Assembly: GCA_019055375.1 (NCBI GenBank)
Contig: JAHQIW010000160.1
Span: 1 to 64,000 of the forward strand
DNA from: Parelaphostrongylus tenuis
Taxonomy: Eukaryota; Nematoda; Chromadorea; Rhabditida; Metastrongylidae
Direction of reading: 5' to 3'
DNA length: 64,000 nucleotides
Numbering within the stretch: position 1 is the first letter of the stretch; every line of letters begins with the position of its first letter. This document shows, in pieces, positions 12,250 through 25,130 of the stretch. The notes below the pieces were generated by a model that was not told where the DNA came from, made no database searches, and saw only the letters and a program-made list of their open reading frames with translations. A program made the translations under genes and the position numbers.

Positions 12250-12529
12250 CACCCGGCGTTGATCAATCCCTCAGGAATGGGCCATGTATTCGTCTCCAAT
12301 TTCTAACATCGTTTGAGGTGATCGAATGCATATGTGACCTCTAAAATGATCCGTTGTGGTCCCTAGCTGTATCGAGTCGGTGCTGTTTATCTTTCCAGAC
12401 AATCTGCGATTAGTGCGGTACCATTTACCAACCCCAGAGGGATGGCTTAGAGAGCCACAGACGCGAGATCGTACCATTGACCTTGTGTGCGAAGCAAAAC
12501 ACTTCTAACTACTGCGCCACACGCGCTCT
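12250..12529 (-). repeat. tRNA-derived SINE, near full length
   Basis: The blocks are the minus-oriented ones of the family: GCGTTGATCAATCCCTCAGG at the 3' end, the TTTGAGGTGATCGAATGCAT block, CCCAGAGGGATGGCTTAG, and the reversed tRNA head ending ACTGCGCCACACGCGCTC. It is closely similar in layout to the copy at 45470-45760. Confidence 0.75.
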
Positions 12530-14474
12530 GTGCAATATATTGAACATTTATTATATAACTAGCTCAATGCTCAATCCACTGACTTATTGCTTGCTCTTGA
12601 GAAATTCCAAATAGCATCCTACAAACTGTGCCTTATCAGTACATTTTCAGTATTATACTATCAAGAGACTTTGTTTCCGCCTAAATTTTTGGTTGATTTT
12701 CTACTTGTCAGAGTCTCATGAGTTTTTTTTTACCACTTCTCAGTCTGATCTGCTTAAGGAAACACAATTTCTCACATAACAAAAATATGGCACACACAAC
12801 TACGTCACTGCGTAGTTTGAATAGTCAGCTTTGAATTCGACACAGGCTGCTGCAAATCCATTTGGCGGTATACTAGAATGGCCCATTTTCTCGAATTGTG
12901 CGGAAGCAGCACTCGGGGGTAACGTTATATACTAAGCTAGAGAACGTAAGATGTCTAAGATGTCTTTGCGTTCCTGATTTTTACTTCTAGTTAGGCCAAT
13001 TTTTTCATGAAAACCAAGTTTTCTATCGATCATCGCGCTTTTCGTTTGTTTCCGAACGAACTTGTTAAATTTCATCGCTTAAGCGACCCTTTTTTTTGCT
13101 TAATTTATTCTAGCGCCCAGAACTTTATGCCACATGTAATCCTCTTATTTTTTGTGCTCGTTTGCATGAAGTATGCCTACACTATTTTTAAGCGTATATA
13201 AAATATGTGATAATGTTCCACGTGTTTTGTTCTAACCCTCAAAACTTCAAACCTCATTCAGTCCTCTTATTTTTCATATGCTTTATTTCCATGGTTCTAA
13301 TATTTCCACGCTTATACACATAGATGACTGAAAAAGTTTTGACCCGACATCTTTTGAAATTCTTCGTTTCTTCTCCCTCCTAACTTTTCGTCTCAGTGAG
13401 TACTATAATTGTCAGCCATGAGAATTACACAATGTATCATTTTTTAGCTTCTTTTATGATTGTTATAATATCACGTAATTGATAATAATTTCTATCGGCT
13501 AACATTCTGTCACCTTCGTCTTTTTCAGAGCAGCTGAACATTTCGATGAAGAGGGTTTCTTAAAGGACTAGGACTAGATTGAAAAACCTATTTAGGAATG
13601 GAAAAAGCTAACACTAAAACTGTTTATCTTATAAATTCTAGAGTATCGATAATACGACTCCATAAATTTATAGAAAGAAAATTTTTGTAAATGTAGAATT
13701 AGATATATTGTGGTCTACAGTGCACTACTACGAAATTTTTTCTTCCAAGTCGGTGTTTCCAGATTTTTTTCAAAGATGGCAGAAAGCAGCTCGGAATGAG
13801 GAGAAATGCTTTGCGTGATACAATATAAAGAATGGCAGTTTTCTCCGAAGTGACTGAGACTGACGCATGATTTCCTATAAATCTTGAGTAGCTTTTTGAT
13901 GGATAGTTCTTTTTTGCTAATTTTGTGAGAGATGAGAAGAACTTTGATTTAGTTTTTTGTTGGGAAGTCGCAATGAAGGGTGTCATGCTCCACCTCAACT
14001 TGTATTGACCTTCGCTTTAGGATTAATGTAGACTGCGATAGGAAGTTACGAGTTGTTTTCAGAATAATATGCGATAGTGAATCATGAATCCAGTCATTTC
14101 TCGCGGGCTCGATTAATTGATTCAAATTTTACGGCAAATTATTATGATGTTGGTGCGGCTGATATTCTTTTCCGGCGTACTAAACTGTTAACAAGGATGA
14201 CTTAAGTTGTTGCAATGAATTCTCAACGTTATTTTCCTGATTATTATCTTTGACTTTTTTTTAATCAGCTTCCTGCTGGCTATTGGAATTGTTGAAGTGA
14301 ATAAGTATTAGCTATCCAAAACTATGGGCGAGTTGATATCGGAGCAATAACCATACTATTTCGAATGTATTCTTATCATGGAGTTAAGAGAGTTCATGAA
14401 TTCATGAACATGCTTGACACAATCAGGAATGATAAAGGGTCTCACTTTATTCTGTGAATGAAGGACATATGTAG
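12530..14474. other. intergenic stretch, no supported gene
   Basis: AT-rich sequence with only short unsupported frames. A minus-strand frame at 13699-13998 is lysine- and serine-rich and has no recognisable motif. I see no repeat boundaries. Confidence 0.4.
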
Positions 14475-14640
14475 CCATGGGTTAGAAGTACCATGCAATA
14501 CACAATGAATTGATCACTGGGTCAACCACACGCCTGCGGCTCATCAGGTCATCCAACCCTTTGGGGTCAAGGAATTGGTGCCAGACTTCTCTATCGGTAT
14601 GACAGCACTAAATTGATAAATTAATAAGTAATGGCAAATC
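14475..14640 (+). repeat. tRNA-derived SINE, decayed, plus arm of an inverted pair
   Basis: Decayed family blocks are visible: GGCTCATCAGGTCATCCAACCC, GGGGTCAAGGAATTGGTGCC and GACAGCACTAA. It is followed about 60 bases later by a minus-strand copy, so this locus repeats the inverted arrangement seen at 7485-8218. Confidence 0.55.
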
Positions 14641-14699
14641 ATTGTCTAGGCTAAATATTTATTCGCTTATCTCTGCAATGGTACGAGTAGAATCGAATG

Positions 14700-14935
14700 T
14701 ATAGCCCCAAAAATGCGCAATGCATTCGACTTCATCGAACTATAATTGATTGAATGCATATCTGAACTATACGGTGACTCTCTGCATTTTGCCGATCTAC
14801 GAAGTCAATGATGCTATCTTTCCAGATAAGTCCTGTATCAATTTTCTGATCATGGACAGTTGGACGGCCTGGTGAGCGCGAGACATGGACTCAAACCGGC
14901 AATCACGTTTATGTTGCAGAACACCTCTTACCATA
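14700..14935 (-). repeat. tRNA-derived SINE, decayed, minus arm of an inverted pair
   Basis: The 3' part (ATGCGCAATGCATTCGACTTC), the TTGATTGAATGCATATCTG block, GGACGGCCTGGTGAGCGCGAG and a decayed head (AGAACACCTCTTACCATAACG) appear in family order on the minus strand. Confidence 0.55.
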
Positions 14936-15429
14936 ACGTTGAAAATAGGCCTCAACTCAAATAAAGCTTGAAGAAAAACTATCGAAATTATAGGTGGGAA
15001 AATTAGACCAGAAACGGGTTTATTTGTTTCATCGTGATGATTTCCTCCTTATCCGATGCCCTTGAAATACTTTCTTACAGTTCTCGCGTAACGGAAAATA
15101 TTTTGACCAGGAATACGGTTCAAGAGTGCAATTTTTTTCAGACAGATGGCGTTTTCCAATATATCGATGGCTTTTTCGATTCTCTTGAAATTTGACGAAA
15201 TATTACATGAAACTTTCGTATATTATGCAATAGAACAAAGATTTTTTCAATTAGGTCAATGCAAGAGTTATCGCTGTTCATTTGTTGCTGAAATAGTCGT
15301 CTTATACTGGTATGATTTTGCAAATAAATGTCGTTATGCTATAAGTCTTTCAGTGCGCATTTCTCGCTCTGTCCTTATTTGCTAACGACGTTTATTGCTA
15401 TTCATTTTATCAAATTTCTATTATGAAAG
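14936..15429. other. non-coding stretch
   Basis: Two overlapping short frames lie at 15138-15385 on opposite strands. Neither is recognisable. Confidence 0.35.
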
Positions 15430-16123
15430 ATTTGTCGTGCAAAAGTATTGGTAGTTTCAAACCCTGAGCTCAAAATGAGTCGTAAAGCAGCAGAGATATC
15501 TCGCAACATCAACAGCGCATTTGACACAAGCACTGCTAACGAACATGCAGAACAGCGGCGGTTCAAGAAGTTTCGTAAAGGAGATGATAGCTTTGAAAGG
15601 GGGATAGCCGCCGGCCATAGGAAGTTGACAACGACCAAATAATAGCATTCATCGAAGCTGATCCTTTCAAGACTACACGAGATGTTGCAGAGGAACTCAG
15701 CATCGACCATTCTACGGTAGTCTGTGTAAGCAAATCATAAGAGTGAAAAAGGTTGGTGCAAAAGTAATGGTACAACTGCGACCAGCTGGCAGCTAGACGT
15801 GGCTCAACGAAAGCTTCAGTAGTCAAACGAACTGAGCTACAAAAATGTGCCTCATCTTCCAATGTTCAGATTCGCACCCAGCGAATACCACTTCTTCAGG
15901 CAAGTTGATAACTCTGCATGCACGCCCAGCAGAATACAGACGAACTTCTCAAGAGTTTGTCAAATCCCGCTACACCATATTTAACAAGAATGAACAAACT
16001 TAATTCTCATTGGCAAAAATGTGTTGGTTGTAATGTTCCTTGATTATTAACCATGTGTTGAGTTTTCAAATGCTATAGGATTTTGAGATCTAGAACTGCC
16101 AATACTTTCGCATTAACCTAATA
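15430..16123 (+). mobile_element. mariner (cecropia-type), internally deleted, both ends present
   Basis: The left end reads GTGCAAAAGTATTGGTAGTTTC and the right end, reversed, TTAATGCGAAAGTATTGGCAG, a recognisable mariner terminal pair. Inside, an ATG at 15475 opens a transposase start (MSRKAAEISRNINSAF, ...RRFKKFRKGDDS), then frameshifts to pieces matching IEADPFKTTRDVAEEL and IDHSTV. After about 15745 the central part is missing, and the sequence resumes near the C-terminus (APSEYHFFR, HWQKCV). It spans about 700 bp against about 1.3 kb for an intact mariner. A second mariner-end-like sequence, GGTTGGTGCAAAAGTAATGG, lies at 15751-15770 beside the deletion. Confidence 0.85.
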
Positions 16124-18639
16124 TAAGCCTTTAGAGGAGTTCTCTGCCTATTCATTGCTGTGTTGATGGTGGTATTACCTCACGTTATTGGACCTCCAGT
16201 TTGGAAGTCTTATGACGCATAACACGCCTAGATAACTGACCTTCAACATTTTAGAATGACAGCATCTCCGATCTTCGACTACTGTTTTAGATCGGAGCAT
16301 GGAAACGCACTGTCACCCATCCGTGACTGTATTAGCATTCTCATATCGATAGCCCGTTCAAAAACGCTGACTGTTTTTCGTCGTGCATTCTGTTTGAGAG
16401 GAATTCATGTTTTCAAGGCGCACCTCATGTCGGGAAGATTAGTAGAGTGGGGAGGATGAAGATTGACAACTAGTTTTACTTTTTGAGTATTTTTTTGATG
16501 TTCATGCAGACATTCCTTCATCCCCGTCCTCTACTAGTTTCTAGAGCTGAAAGATTGTTACGTCAGTTTTTTGTCACAAGTGCATGGAATGATTGGACTT
16601 CCACTAAGCACGAATGGGGCTTCAAAAAGCAGTAAATTTTGACGTCTGCTCTTTACAAGAGATATTCATCAATCTCACTGAAGTGCAGTAGCTTACATCT
16701 CTTTCGTGGCAAGCATGTAGATAGTTCGTAGTCGGCCGACAACATGGCCAAATTGGTTTTATTTGGCGCTACTTTTGTTAGCTTTTCACCTACCTGTTGT
16801 TGTCAACGATACGAAGAACACGCTATCAGGTTCCACTGTAGGAATTGATTAGGTGGGAGTTTAAGGATCGCGGAAGGGCGAGGAACAAGGACGAATATTC
16901 AGTCGAGGGAAGGACATTCGATCCTTAAAGAGATTTATATCTGGAGTGAGTTTGCTCAATAATGGAAAAGGAGAGGTGCTGCTGGAGATGGAGAACTTCA
17001 AATGCCTTTCAAGTCAGCATTTGAGTGTAATCTCAATCAGCACAATTTGGAAGTGCTGACTAACTGATAAGATGTAGCACATGATAGATTGAAAAGCATT
17101 CCCTATATTCTGAAGAGTTTTCTCTGTATTTACTTTTAGTGTTATATTATGTTATACAGTTGCGTTTTTATCACTCATAAAAGAAGAGTAATAGTTGGCT
17201 TTTCGCAATCTGAACGTTTCCTCATTGATGCTTTTTGTTTACATCCACTACTTATAAGTAAAACTAGCTTGCCAGTGTCATTCCTTAAATCTTTGTTATC
17301 AGTTTGCGAGGACCACTACTGGAGTTCCCTTCATTTCCAATGGCAAAATTGATATTGAAAATTGCTATCCTAAAAGATGCGACTGAAGCTCCAATGATTT
17401 TCCATCAGAAGAGTTTCTTAGTCTAGAAGCGTAATATGAGCGATTACTCTAAATCTCTATATAATTTAAAATTTACTTTTTTGGAACAGGCAAAGTGTGC
17501 ATGACTTTGCCGAAGTGATATTTTTTTCTGTTATTCATTAACTAAGTAACAGAATCCGTGAAAGTTTTGACTTACTTTGCACCATAAAGACACTTTTAAG
17601 ATACTTTTTCGCTTACATTTTTCCAATTTCCATCACACTACTTTGAACTTCATTGAGTTTTTGTTGCTTGAATTTGTAATTTTCTCACATTTACGAATTT
17701 TAATTTTTAGCATCCTTTTTCCATTCAAACAGTTTCTTCTGTGAATGGAGGGTAGTAGTTTCTTCGAATCCTGAAGAAGCTGTGCCAGGGAATACCGAGG
17801 TTGTCATGGCAACTTTTTTGTGAAACATTAATGCACTATTTTAGACGGAAAGTAAATTTCTTATAGCATCACGATTAGAGGTGTCTTTCAAAAGTGCATT
17901 CGTTACTGAGGATTTTTCGTCAGCAGATAAATACTTGTTCATTGAAAGAACTGAAATCTTTATAATCACAAAATATGTTGCGCCATCGACTGAATAGTTT
18001 TTGTAATTTTCGCAAAGCATTCTTTTAATGCTGAGTGTGTTCGAGTTGGGATTTTTGAAAAGTTGAAGAAGAAACTAACTCTGTTTCGAGAAAAACTTCA
18101 TGTTCAAATGCAGTGGCTGCAAAGACTAGAGCTACAGAGAAAAATCTTCAATGTCTTCGTCGACGGAATCCCCTACTGTTCAATGCTTTCGGGCTTGAAA
18201 TGAGAGCATTGAGGAATACTCAAGTGACATGATACGTTTCGTGCTCTCCAAAAAATTGAAAAATCTCTCTTTCAGAACTATAAGTCCATCTTGTACGCAA
18301 AGATATGCATTTCTGCTTCCATCTGAATAAATATATAATTTTTCCTTATCTATTTACACGACCCGTCATCACAATATTTTACTGTGCGTACTTCTAGCAT
18401 TCGATTCGTTTTTCGTCTTTTTATTGTATGACCTAGATTACTGGTCGAGTATATCTCCTGGTGATCTCGGGAATAGCCTGGCTGTGGCGTTCCATAGGGC
18501 GTTTTGTTGATTGCCGAAGAGTGTTAGGAGATAGAGCTCGTCTCCACACGCACCGCGATGAGCATCACAACGACTCGGCCAGAGCGCTTCATTTGGATAA
18601 ATAAAACCTTATTAGAAGCGAGAAAACTTATCTTGATTA
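16124..18639. other. intergenic stretch, no supported gene
   Basis: The GC-richer piece at 16256-16459 gives a 67-codon frame with no recognised motif. The rest is AT-rich. No exon chain could be built. Confidence 0.4.
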
Positions 18640-18715
18640 CTTGACGCGAGGTTGGTAAATTAGTCGTAGAAGTTCGGCTGACGTTTCGGTGACCCGCCTT
18701 CTTCAGAGCCTGGGC
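18640..18715 (+). repeat. fragment related to the 46873-48462 element terminus
   Basis: GGCTGACGTTTCGGTGACCCGCC followed by TTCTTCAGAGCCTGG resembles the left terminus at 46891-46930 (GGCTGAAGTTTCGGCGACTTCGCC, then TTTCAAAGCCTAG). A short related piece (TTTCTTCAGAGCCTGG) is near 54328. This seems to be a solo end of a dispersed TIR element family. Confidence 0.5.
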
Positions 18716-19895
18716 GGATGTAGTATTAGTCTATTTTAATGATTCGCATGGTCTTAATTATATGCATGCCTAGGTCAAGTTAGATGCTTAGCTGCTTATT
18801 GCTTATATGCTGCTTGGTTAGACTTATTCTGAAACGTTCTGTTTTGAAAATGAACGAAGCCACATTTTCTCCACCGTATCTATTCATATTGTGGTCAAAT
18901 CGTTGTGGATGTGTTGATTCATACCTTACCAATGCAACGCAGCTGTTTTGCTTTTCTTCCTCTAAGCTTTCGAACTGTTTTTTTTTTTATTTCCATCGAA
19001 ATGAACTCTTTTTAGTTCTTGTTTTTTGGTCCATTATTAAGAGTAGTGCAAACTAAAAGCGAGAAGAAGTGGCGATTCTAAACTAATCCTATTCTTATGT
19101 GCAGATAATATTAGAAGACGGCTCTCTTACCTGTGGTGAGCCCAGCTGATTTTGAAAATCTCTACACTTTAGTGAATATCTAGTTTGTCCGTCATCACTA
19201 ATCTCATGAGCCCTGACAGATTTTTTTCATCGTTTCGCTATCTTCAAGATTATCGCCCGCAGTAAAGAGTGTATTATCGAGCATTAAGAAGTAGTAGGGA
19301 ATCATTCTGTGATCCGTATATCATTTTCATCTGTATGAACAACTGGGTGGCTGATGACAACCATTCCAATACTCCTTTATGCTCAAGCACATACTATCCT
19401 GACATGTAATGCGGCTTTTTTGTACATTGGAATCTCATAAACACTTAACCATGTTTACTGGATAATCAGGTGATCTAGGGCGAATTGCCGAAGGAGCCTC
19501 TGTCTTTTCTATCTACTCCATACAAATCCCTATTACTAACCACTACGGATATATTCAAAACCATGGAAAAGCCAGTGGCCCATGTTCGACACTCTATTTC
19601 CGTGATCTATAAAATTTACAGGGCAAAATTCATTCAAATCTCAGCAATAAGCTTAGTGTCTACTTAAATGTATCCCGTATGCTACCTGCGGGTGGACATA
19701 GCATAATAGAAGGCTAAATAGAATGCTAAATAACTTATACTCTGAGGCGATCCTGCTGAAATCTCAAGAACTACAAGTTAGAAAAAACTATTCGAATATA
19801 TGCTCTTTGAGGATTCTTTGACAAAGTATTATAGTGAGGACGTCAGTGAATGGATTTTTTTTTGATACCAGCTCAACATTAACGTGATAATCTTT
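18716..19895. other. intergenic stretch, no supported gene
   Basis: Open frames at 18784-19056 and 19485-19667 are low-complexity or short and have no splice or motif support. Confidence 0.4.
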
Positions 19896-20095
19896 ATTAT
19901 TTAAGCGCTTATAGCGGTGGTATAATGTTACAAATATATACCCATTGATGTAGAGTGATGTGCAAAACTTCCGCGTCAAGCGGGACTAGAACCCACACCT
20001 CACTCTCTCCGGGAGTGCGTGCTGTATCCGTTATTTTACTTTCGCCCGTTTTGCACATCGCTCTTTTACACATAACAATCAGTGGATATATTAAC
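19896..20095 (-). repeat. tRNA-like unit with a foldback-family flank
   Basis: A flank GCGGTGGTATAATGTTACAA is followed by GATGTAGAGTGATGTGCAAA, then on the minus strand a tRNA-like unit (reverse of GCGTCAAGCGGGACTAGAACCC through CTCTCCGGGAGTGCGTGC). The flank and core correspond, with changes, to the left flank and core of 38016-38226. The right flank (CACATCGCTCTTTTACAC) partly pairs with the left one. Confidence 0.6.
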
Positions 20096-22107
20096 GCGAT
20101 AGTAAGTGGTAGAAGAGATTTTCTAGAATTCTAAGTAGTTTCTGTTTAGCTTATCTTATTAATCAATTGCTATTTCTCAACAGCTTATGCGATTGCCTTC
20201 TCAAAGTCGTTTTTTCTCTTTCGTTTGAAAGAATTCCACGGATTGCTGTTAATCCAAAAGCTGGAAGGTGTTCTTCTTGAATCTTTTTTCATGAGCTATG
20301 AAAAGCCCGAATAGAATGATTAAGTGGAGAAATTTGATCGAATGCTTATGTCATGTTTCTGTGTGGAAAACGGAAGAAAACAATGTTATGCCATGATTTC
20401 CTTATGTTAATGAAGGGAATATTTTCGTCATATTTGCTTTTTTATGATATTCGGCGGAGGCTCCTCCCAAACGCCGCAAGCCCTGATTAGCATTCAAGGT
20501 TGATATTCACGAGTTGCAAACAAATTTTGTATTAGACATTTTCGACTAATTATTTAGATCTACATCGTTCAGAGCGATGCTAATAAACTTGTTAGTTTTC
20601 ACTCGTTTTGAATTCAGTGCATGCCTCATTATCACGAATCGGGAAGCCTCAATCTTTTCATTATTTATCATTTCTTTTCAAATTATATGTTGCAGTTCAC
20701 GTATCCTGCGTTGTCACGACACTTTTCTCACGTGATCCATTTTCTTTACCATCGTTACGTCATTGAAAACTATTACAGTTGATTCTCACTGTATTTTTGC
20801 TAGTTTTACTAGAGCCTTCTCACGTCTCCAGCGCAGATTCTCATGTATTTGTGGGTTAGAGAGGATTCTTTTTAAGACAGGTCTGGTGACAATGAGCCGA
20901 CCCCAGACCGTTGTGAGACGTTTTTGACACGATGCGGGGCCAAACTAGCGACCAAGTAATTGTTACGCGCTATCATTAACCACTATACTTCTTGTGCCCA
21001 ACCTGATTAGTGATTTTGATGGATTAAAGTCGAAAGCATCGGGATCACCGTTGATCACGGTTCATTGTATGTGCTAAAATAGATATTACGAGATCGCAAT
21101 GATTGGTAAGCGTGGGTATCGGACCCACTCAGAATTTATGCTTTATGTATTTTTTTCATCAAGTAACTCAAAATGGATGTGTGGATTATAGCAGAAGTGA
21201 TGTTTCTTTGCTCTACTAAAGTCAAACTACTTAACCTTTACTTGTCATGATTTTTATTTACATAATCCGCCTTCTCATGTACAGGAATCCTCCCTTCATT
21301 TAGTTCGCTATCGTGCTTACACGATCTACAAAGGTATTTTTTCGTTGCGATGCAGCTAAAAACTCAAAAGCTTCAAATGAATTTGTTTGAATGACGGTAA
21401 AGTGAGAATCCACCTCTGGGCAGCACATCAGAACCGTTAAAGCTCTTCGTTGCAGCCAATAGGCCACCTCTCCTTTCCAAAAAAAGCTTTCACTGAACAA
21501 ACTTTATACCAGTCTAGGATTTACTTGTCCGGAGTGATGGGGCGTTTAGCTTCTCCAGTACCGTGATGAACCAAGTTGCAATTTATCTACAATTACAGAG
21601 CTACGAACACGAGTACTACTAGAATTCATTCATTCTTTTGGTCAGTATCACCACTCTGTCACGCAAGCTATCCAGTATTTCGTGAGGGTACTAATTTCTT
21701 TCTCATCTGTTTCTACTCTGTTAACTAAGCACCTTTTTCTGACTCTATGGAGCAGTGCTATTGCTAATAACGAAAGGCGGGCATATCAAAAAGCACTGAA
21801 CCTGAAATTAATAATGATTGCAAAAATCTTATTGTTTTTTTAAATTTCTCATTGATTAAGATGCTATGGAAAATTATGAAATGGAATTACGGATGGGTTT
21901 TTTTGTGTGATCGGCGTCCAACAGTCTCATTAAGACACATGAGGCCTCGCCTTTTTGTTCGAGGTTCCTCGATTCAAAAGTCTTATATTTTATCCGTAGA
22001 ATGATGACTAGAGGAAAAATGAATAAGAGAAGTATTTCTCAGTGCTGAGTGGACGGCTTATGCTTTCAGTTAGCATAGCCAATATCAACGCGCCCAAAGT
22101 GGCTACC
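20096..22107. other. intergenic stretch with a tRNA-like remnant
   Basis: A minus-strand tRNA-like remnant lies near 20935-21000 (on the minus strand AAGAAGTATAGTGGTTAATG resembles an A-box arm). The remainder holds no supported gene. A minus-strand frame at 21300-21500 has no recognised motif. Confidence 0.35.
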
Positions 22108-22356
22108 ATGTTATACTGGATAATATTCCTCCTACTGTTGCTCATAAAATGTGAGGAGAGTGTCCGAAATTTACGAATAGATTCTAACCTCGTAGAAGTT
22201 GCTGAATGTAGGTCTCGCATGTCAGATGATGTGCGGAAAGTAACCTATGCACCAAGTCAGAGTTCTTACCTTAAAAAACAAACCTGGAGCCGAGTTCTTG
22301 AACTCGAAATGATGGAGAATTTGGTATATCCAAAGCGTGGAATAAAATATATGTGA
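22108..22356 (+). CDS. weak candidate: small protein with signal-like N-terminus
   Basis: An ATG at 22108 opens a very hydrophobic start (YWIIFLLLLLIKC) followed by a charged tail of about 65 residues, ending at a TGA at 22354-22356. An in-frame upstream ATG exists at 22060. I recognise no family. There is no clear acceptor before the start and no paired splice sites, so this may be a chance frame; it is listed because the hydrophobic-then-charged pattern is what a secreted or membrane peptide would show. Confidence 0.2.
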   Translation: MLYWIIFLLLLLIKCEESVRNLRIDSNLVEVAECRSRMSDDVRKVTYAPSQSSYLKKQTWSRVLELEMMENLVYPKRGIKYM

Positions 22357-23911
22357 TGCAGGGCTCTTTTAACCTTTTCGGGATAGCATGTATCCATTTG
22401 AATACACGATTTTTTGGATGCATATTCCTTTAAACTCTTAACAGTTATTCGAAGCTTAAATCTCGATGATTTCGATTGTTGGTTTGTTTCGGAAAAGCCT
22501 TTCTATTTGCGTTATAGCAGCGGAAATATTATGATGTTTCACAATCAGTTTGCTCTGCTTGCTCAACTGGCGTTCGTGAATGGCTTTTCTATGGATCGCT
22601 GGTAGTGATGCGGTCGAATCTCGACGAATCTGATGCCAAAATTGTTTCTGATAAGGTTTACATAGAACGCTGTGAGACAAGAAAGAGATTACGCTTCGCA
22701 CTCAGAGAAAGAGATCACGTTACGCATTTTATATGCACAAAAACCATATGACCATGTAGAGAATCATGGAGTATCAGAATAAGGCAAAAAATTAGTGGGT
22801 TTTTCCGAGACAGAGAAAAAAACGCTAATCGAATAACGAAAATCACACGAGCTTGAGAAATGCGCTTGGCAATCGATCAATTGCCGTCCCACAAGGTTGA
22901 CCATTATGTTGCAGGAGCCTATGTAAACTTTATGAAATGCCTGATTTGGCAAATTTGACATACTGGCATACAGCGATTTGTCGCGTCCTATGAAAAATAT
23001 TGGAATTCATATTTATACATCATAGCTATGAGGTAAAGTCTCTTAATGAAATTTTTTGAATGAAAGATTGAGATTCCTTTATGATTCCGTGTATTGACCA
23101 CCTTTTTCTCCAAACACGTTCTAGTTTGACACGAGTTCAAGGTCCATTAAAAACGTTTTTCATGCAAAGTACCACTTCTACTGATTAGATGTGGACTATG
23201 TCGTTCTTGATAGCTATCCAACTTTTCCGGTTCGCTCATAAATGAATACGACTTATTTTAATCCATATTTTTTCGATTTTCCGTGGATACTATATTCACT
23301 ACACTTGTTCTATTCAAACAGTCGCTTACTCGCTAATGTTCTGCGCGATATGGTGTGTGAAAAGCTACATTATATATCTAGTAGTAAGAAGCTTCAATCC
23401 GATTACTTCTTCAGTACAATCTGAACACGGCTAAATATTTGAATTAGTACTAAATGGCCGTCTTTTGAATAGGGCAGAGCAGCGTATATGTAAAAATTTT
23501 TGGATGTTGGTGAAAATCACCTTTGCATTTTAGAAGCGAAGGAATGAAGATTTTTTCGTTTTAATATATCGAAAAAAACCTATCTCATCTTATCGTTAAA
23601 AAATCCATCTTTTTTCACATTCACAGAGGATCATCGCCTTGGATGTAAGTCGCTGATGTGGCTGAAGTACAGTAGCAAAATTTCGTGAAATTGAGTCTGA
23701 GTCTGGTGTATGGTGACAGTACAAAGTTACGGAAGTTATGAAAATGCTGATCAGCTGGAAAATAGCGGCACTAAAAAAGTCAAAAGAAATTGCACCTCAT
23801 GTAGGCAGAATCAATTATCACTATTGGAGAGAAAGTTCCAAGGCACTTTTATAAGCATGAGATAACCCAAAGCATATCATGGAAATATTACATTAAATCT
23901 TATGATTGTTA
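22357..23911. other. intergenic stretch, no supported gene
   Basis: Short frames only (for example 22414-22605 plus with an antisense frame over it). No recognised motifs or repeat boundaries. Confidence 0.4.
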
Positions 23912-24115
23912 TCTCAGCCAACATGTCATGTGGTCTGTTAATGGGCTCTTGTACAGTCCAATACACGTGTTTCAACCTTGACAATCTCATCAGTCAGGCA
24001 GAAAACTTCGTCTTTTAGCCTATCCTCTGTGGGTGCTCTAATTGTCACACTAAAATTAGGCGACGACGAACAATTCACACTACACTGCCGTTAAGTGACG
24101 AGACTGTCAAGGAAA
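23912..24115 (+). mobile_element. MITE half copy (family of 49005-49390)
   Basis: The left terminus blocks CATGTGGTCTGTTAATGGGC, CAATACACGTGTTTCAACC and TCATCAGTCAGG correspond to those at 49021-49086, followed by internal blocks GACGACGAACAATTCACAC shared with the copy at 41796. The right terminus is absent. Confidence 0.65.
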
Positions 24116-24215
24116 TATTACGGCTTCTCATGTGCGATTTTTCCACTAAAGGCCCACATATTATTCCACTTTATTTTCACTTTGTTACAAGACTTCGCCA
24201 TATATAACGATACAA

Positions 24216-24515
24216 TCGAGTTCGTGTTCTAACGCGGCATTATTGGAGAAAGGATCTTTCACAGCAAACCGCAGTCGATGAAATCAATGAAGTTGAAGGG
24301 GAAGGCACAACAAGCAAATCTGCTGATGGACACTGATATCAACGTTTCTTAGTGCCGGAGATCTCGACTTTAAAGACAAATATCATTCAGAAAGTCCAAC
24401 AAAGTTGACCAACGAAATTTGATTGCTGCGTTGAAAGATGAACCGTCGTCAAGTACTTGCGAATTGGCAATTGGACTTGATGTTCCTCATACAACTGTGC
24501 TAGCTCATCTTCAGC
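24216..24515 (+). mobile_element. mariner transposase fragment (Mos1-like)
   Basis: The frame from 24216 gives RHYWRKDLSQQTAVDEINEV, EGEGTTSKS and, after an in-frame stop, YQRFL. Shifted frames then give GDLDFKDKYHS, PTKLTNE and, last, a decayed piece of the second helix-turn-helix region. This order matches the N-terminal DNA-binding half of a mariner transposase. The C-terminal DDD catalytic half and both terminal repeats are not visible. It is an inactive fragment. Confidence 0.75.
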
Positions 24516-25130
24516 GGTTTTATTTTGAATTTTTTTGTTTTATGTTGAAAAACAGTTCTTATTGTTTCCTTTAGAATTCATGCATGAATTTTAAATTTTT
24601 TATAAGTGCCCCACAACTTTTTTCAACCTAATAGATACAAGCAGACCAATTTGGCTTCTTCGCTGTTCTTCATCCATACTTTTACTCTTAAAATCAAGCG
24701 ATCACTAAGAACTTCTTTCTCAATGTCAGGTTTTTTGAATGATTTCCTGGTAATTTTTCATTTACTAGCATCGAGATTTTGTTATGTTAGTGGAAGGAAT
24801 TGTTACGTGCATAATGTTCACTTGATCTTTCATTATTTTGTTCAACTTCGACCCTCTAACTCTCTATTCTGTGCAAAATTCCCAATTCAATCTTTCATTT
24901 TTGTTATTTAACACATCCCTTAATCTTTATCGATGCCAACTTCTTTCCATTTTTTCCATATTTCGTAGTCACTCCCGTCCTTATCAATTTTCAATTGTTG
25001 TTGAGAAAAATCATCTTCGATTCTGCTGTTGCGAAGGCATCTTGATCATTTAACTACCGTATGTATAATTGCATTTCACCGTGTCTAAATTGCTTTTCAC
25101 CTGATTAATTAATCGAATTTTCTAATGTAA
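24516..25130. other. upstream region of the hexosaminidase gene
   Basis: AT-rich, T-tract-rich sequence with unsupported frames (24606-25053). It probably contains the promoter, but I can identify no specific element. Confidence 0.4.

Noticed and set aside
15457..15862. Antisense open frames over the mariner remnant
   Set aside because: The plus strand carries the transposase motifs and terminal repeats.
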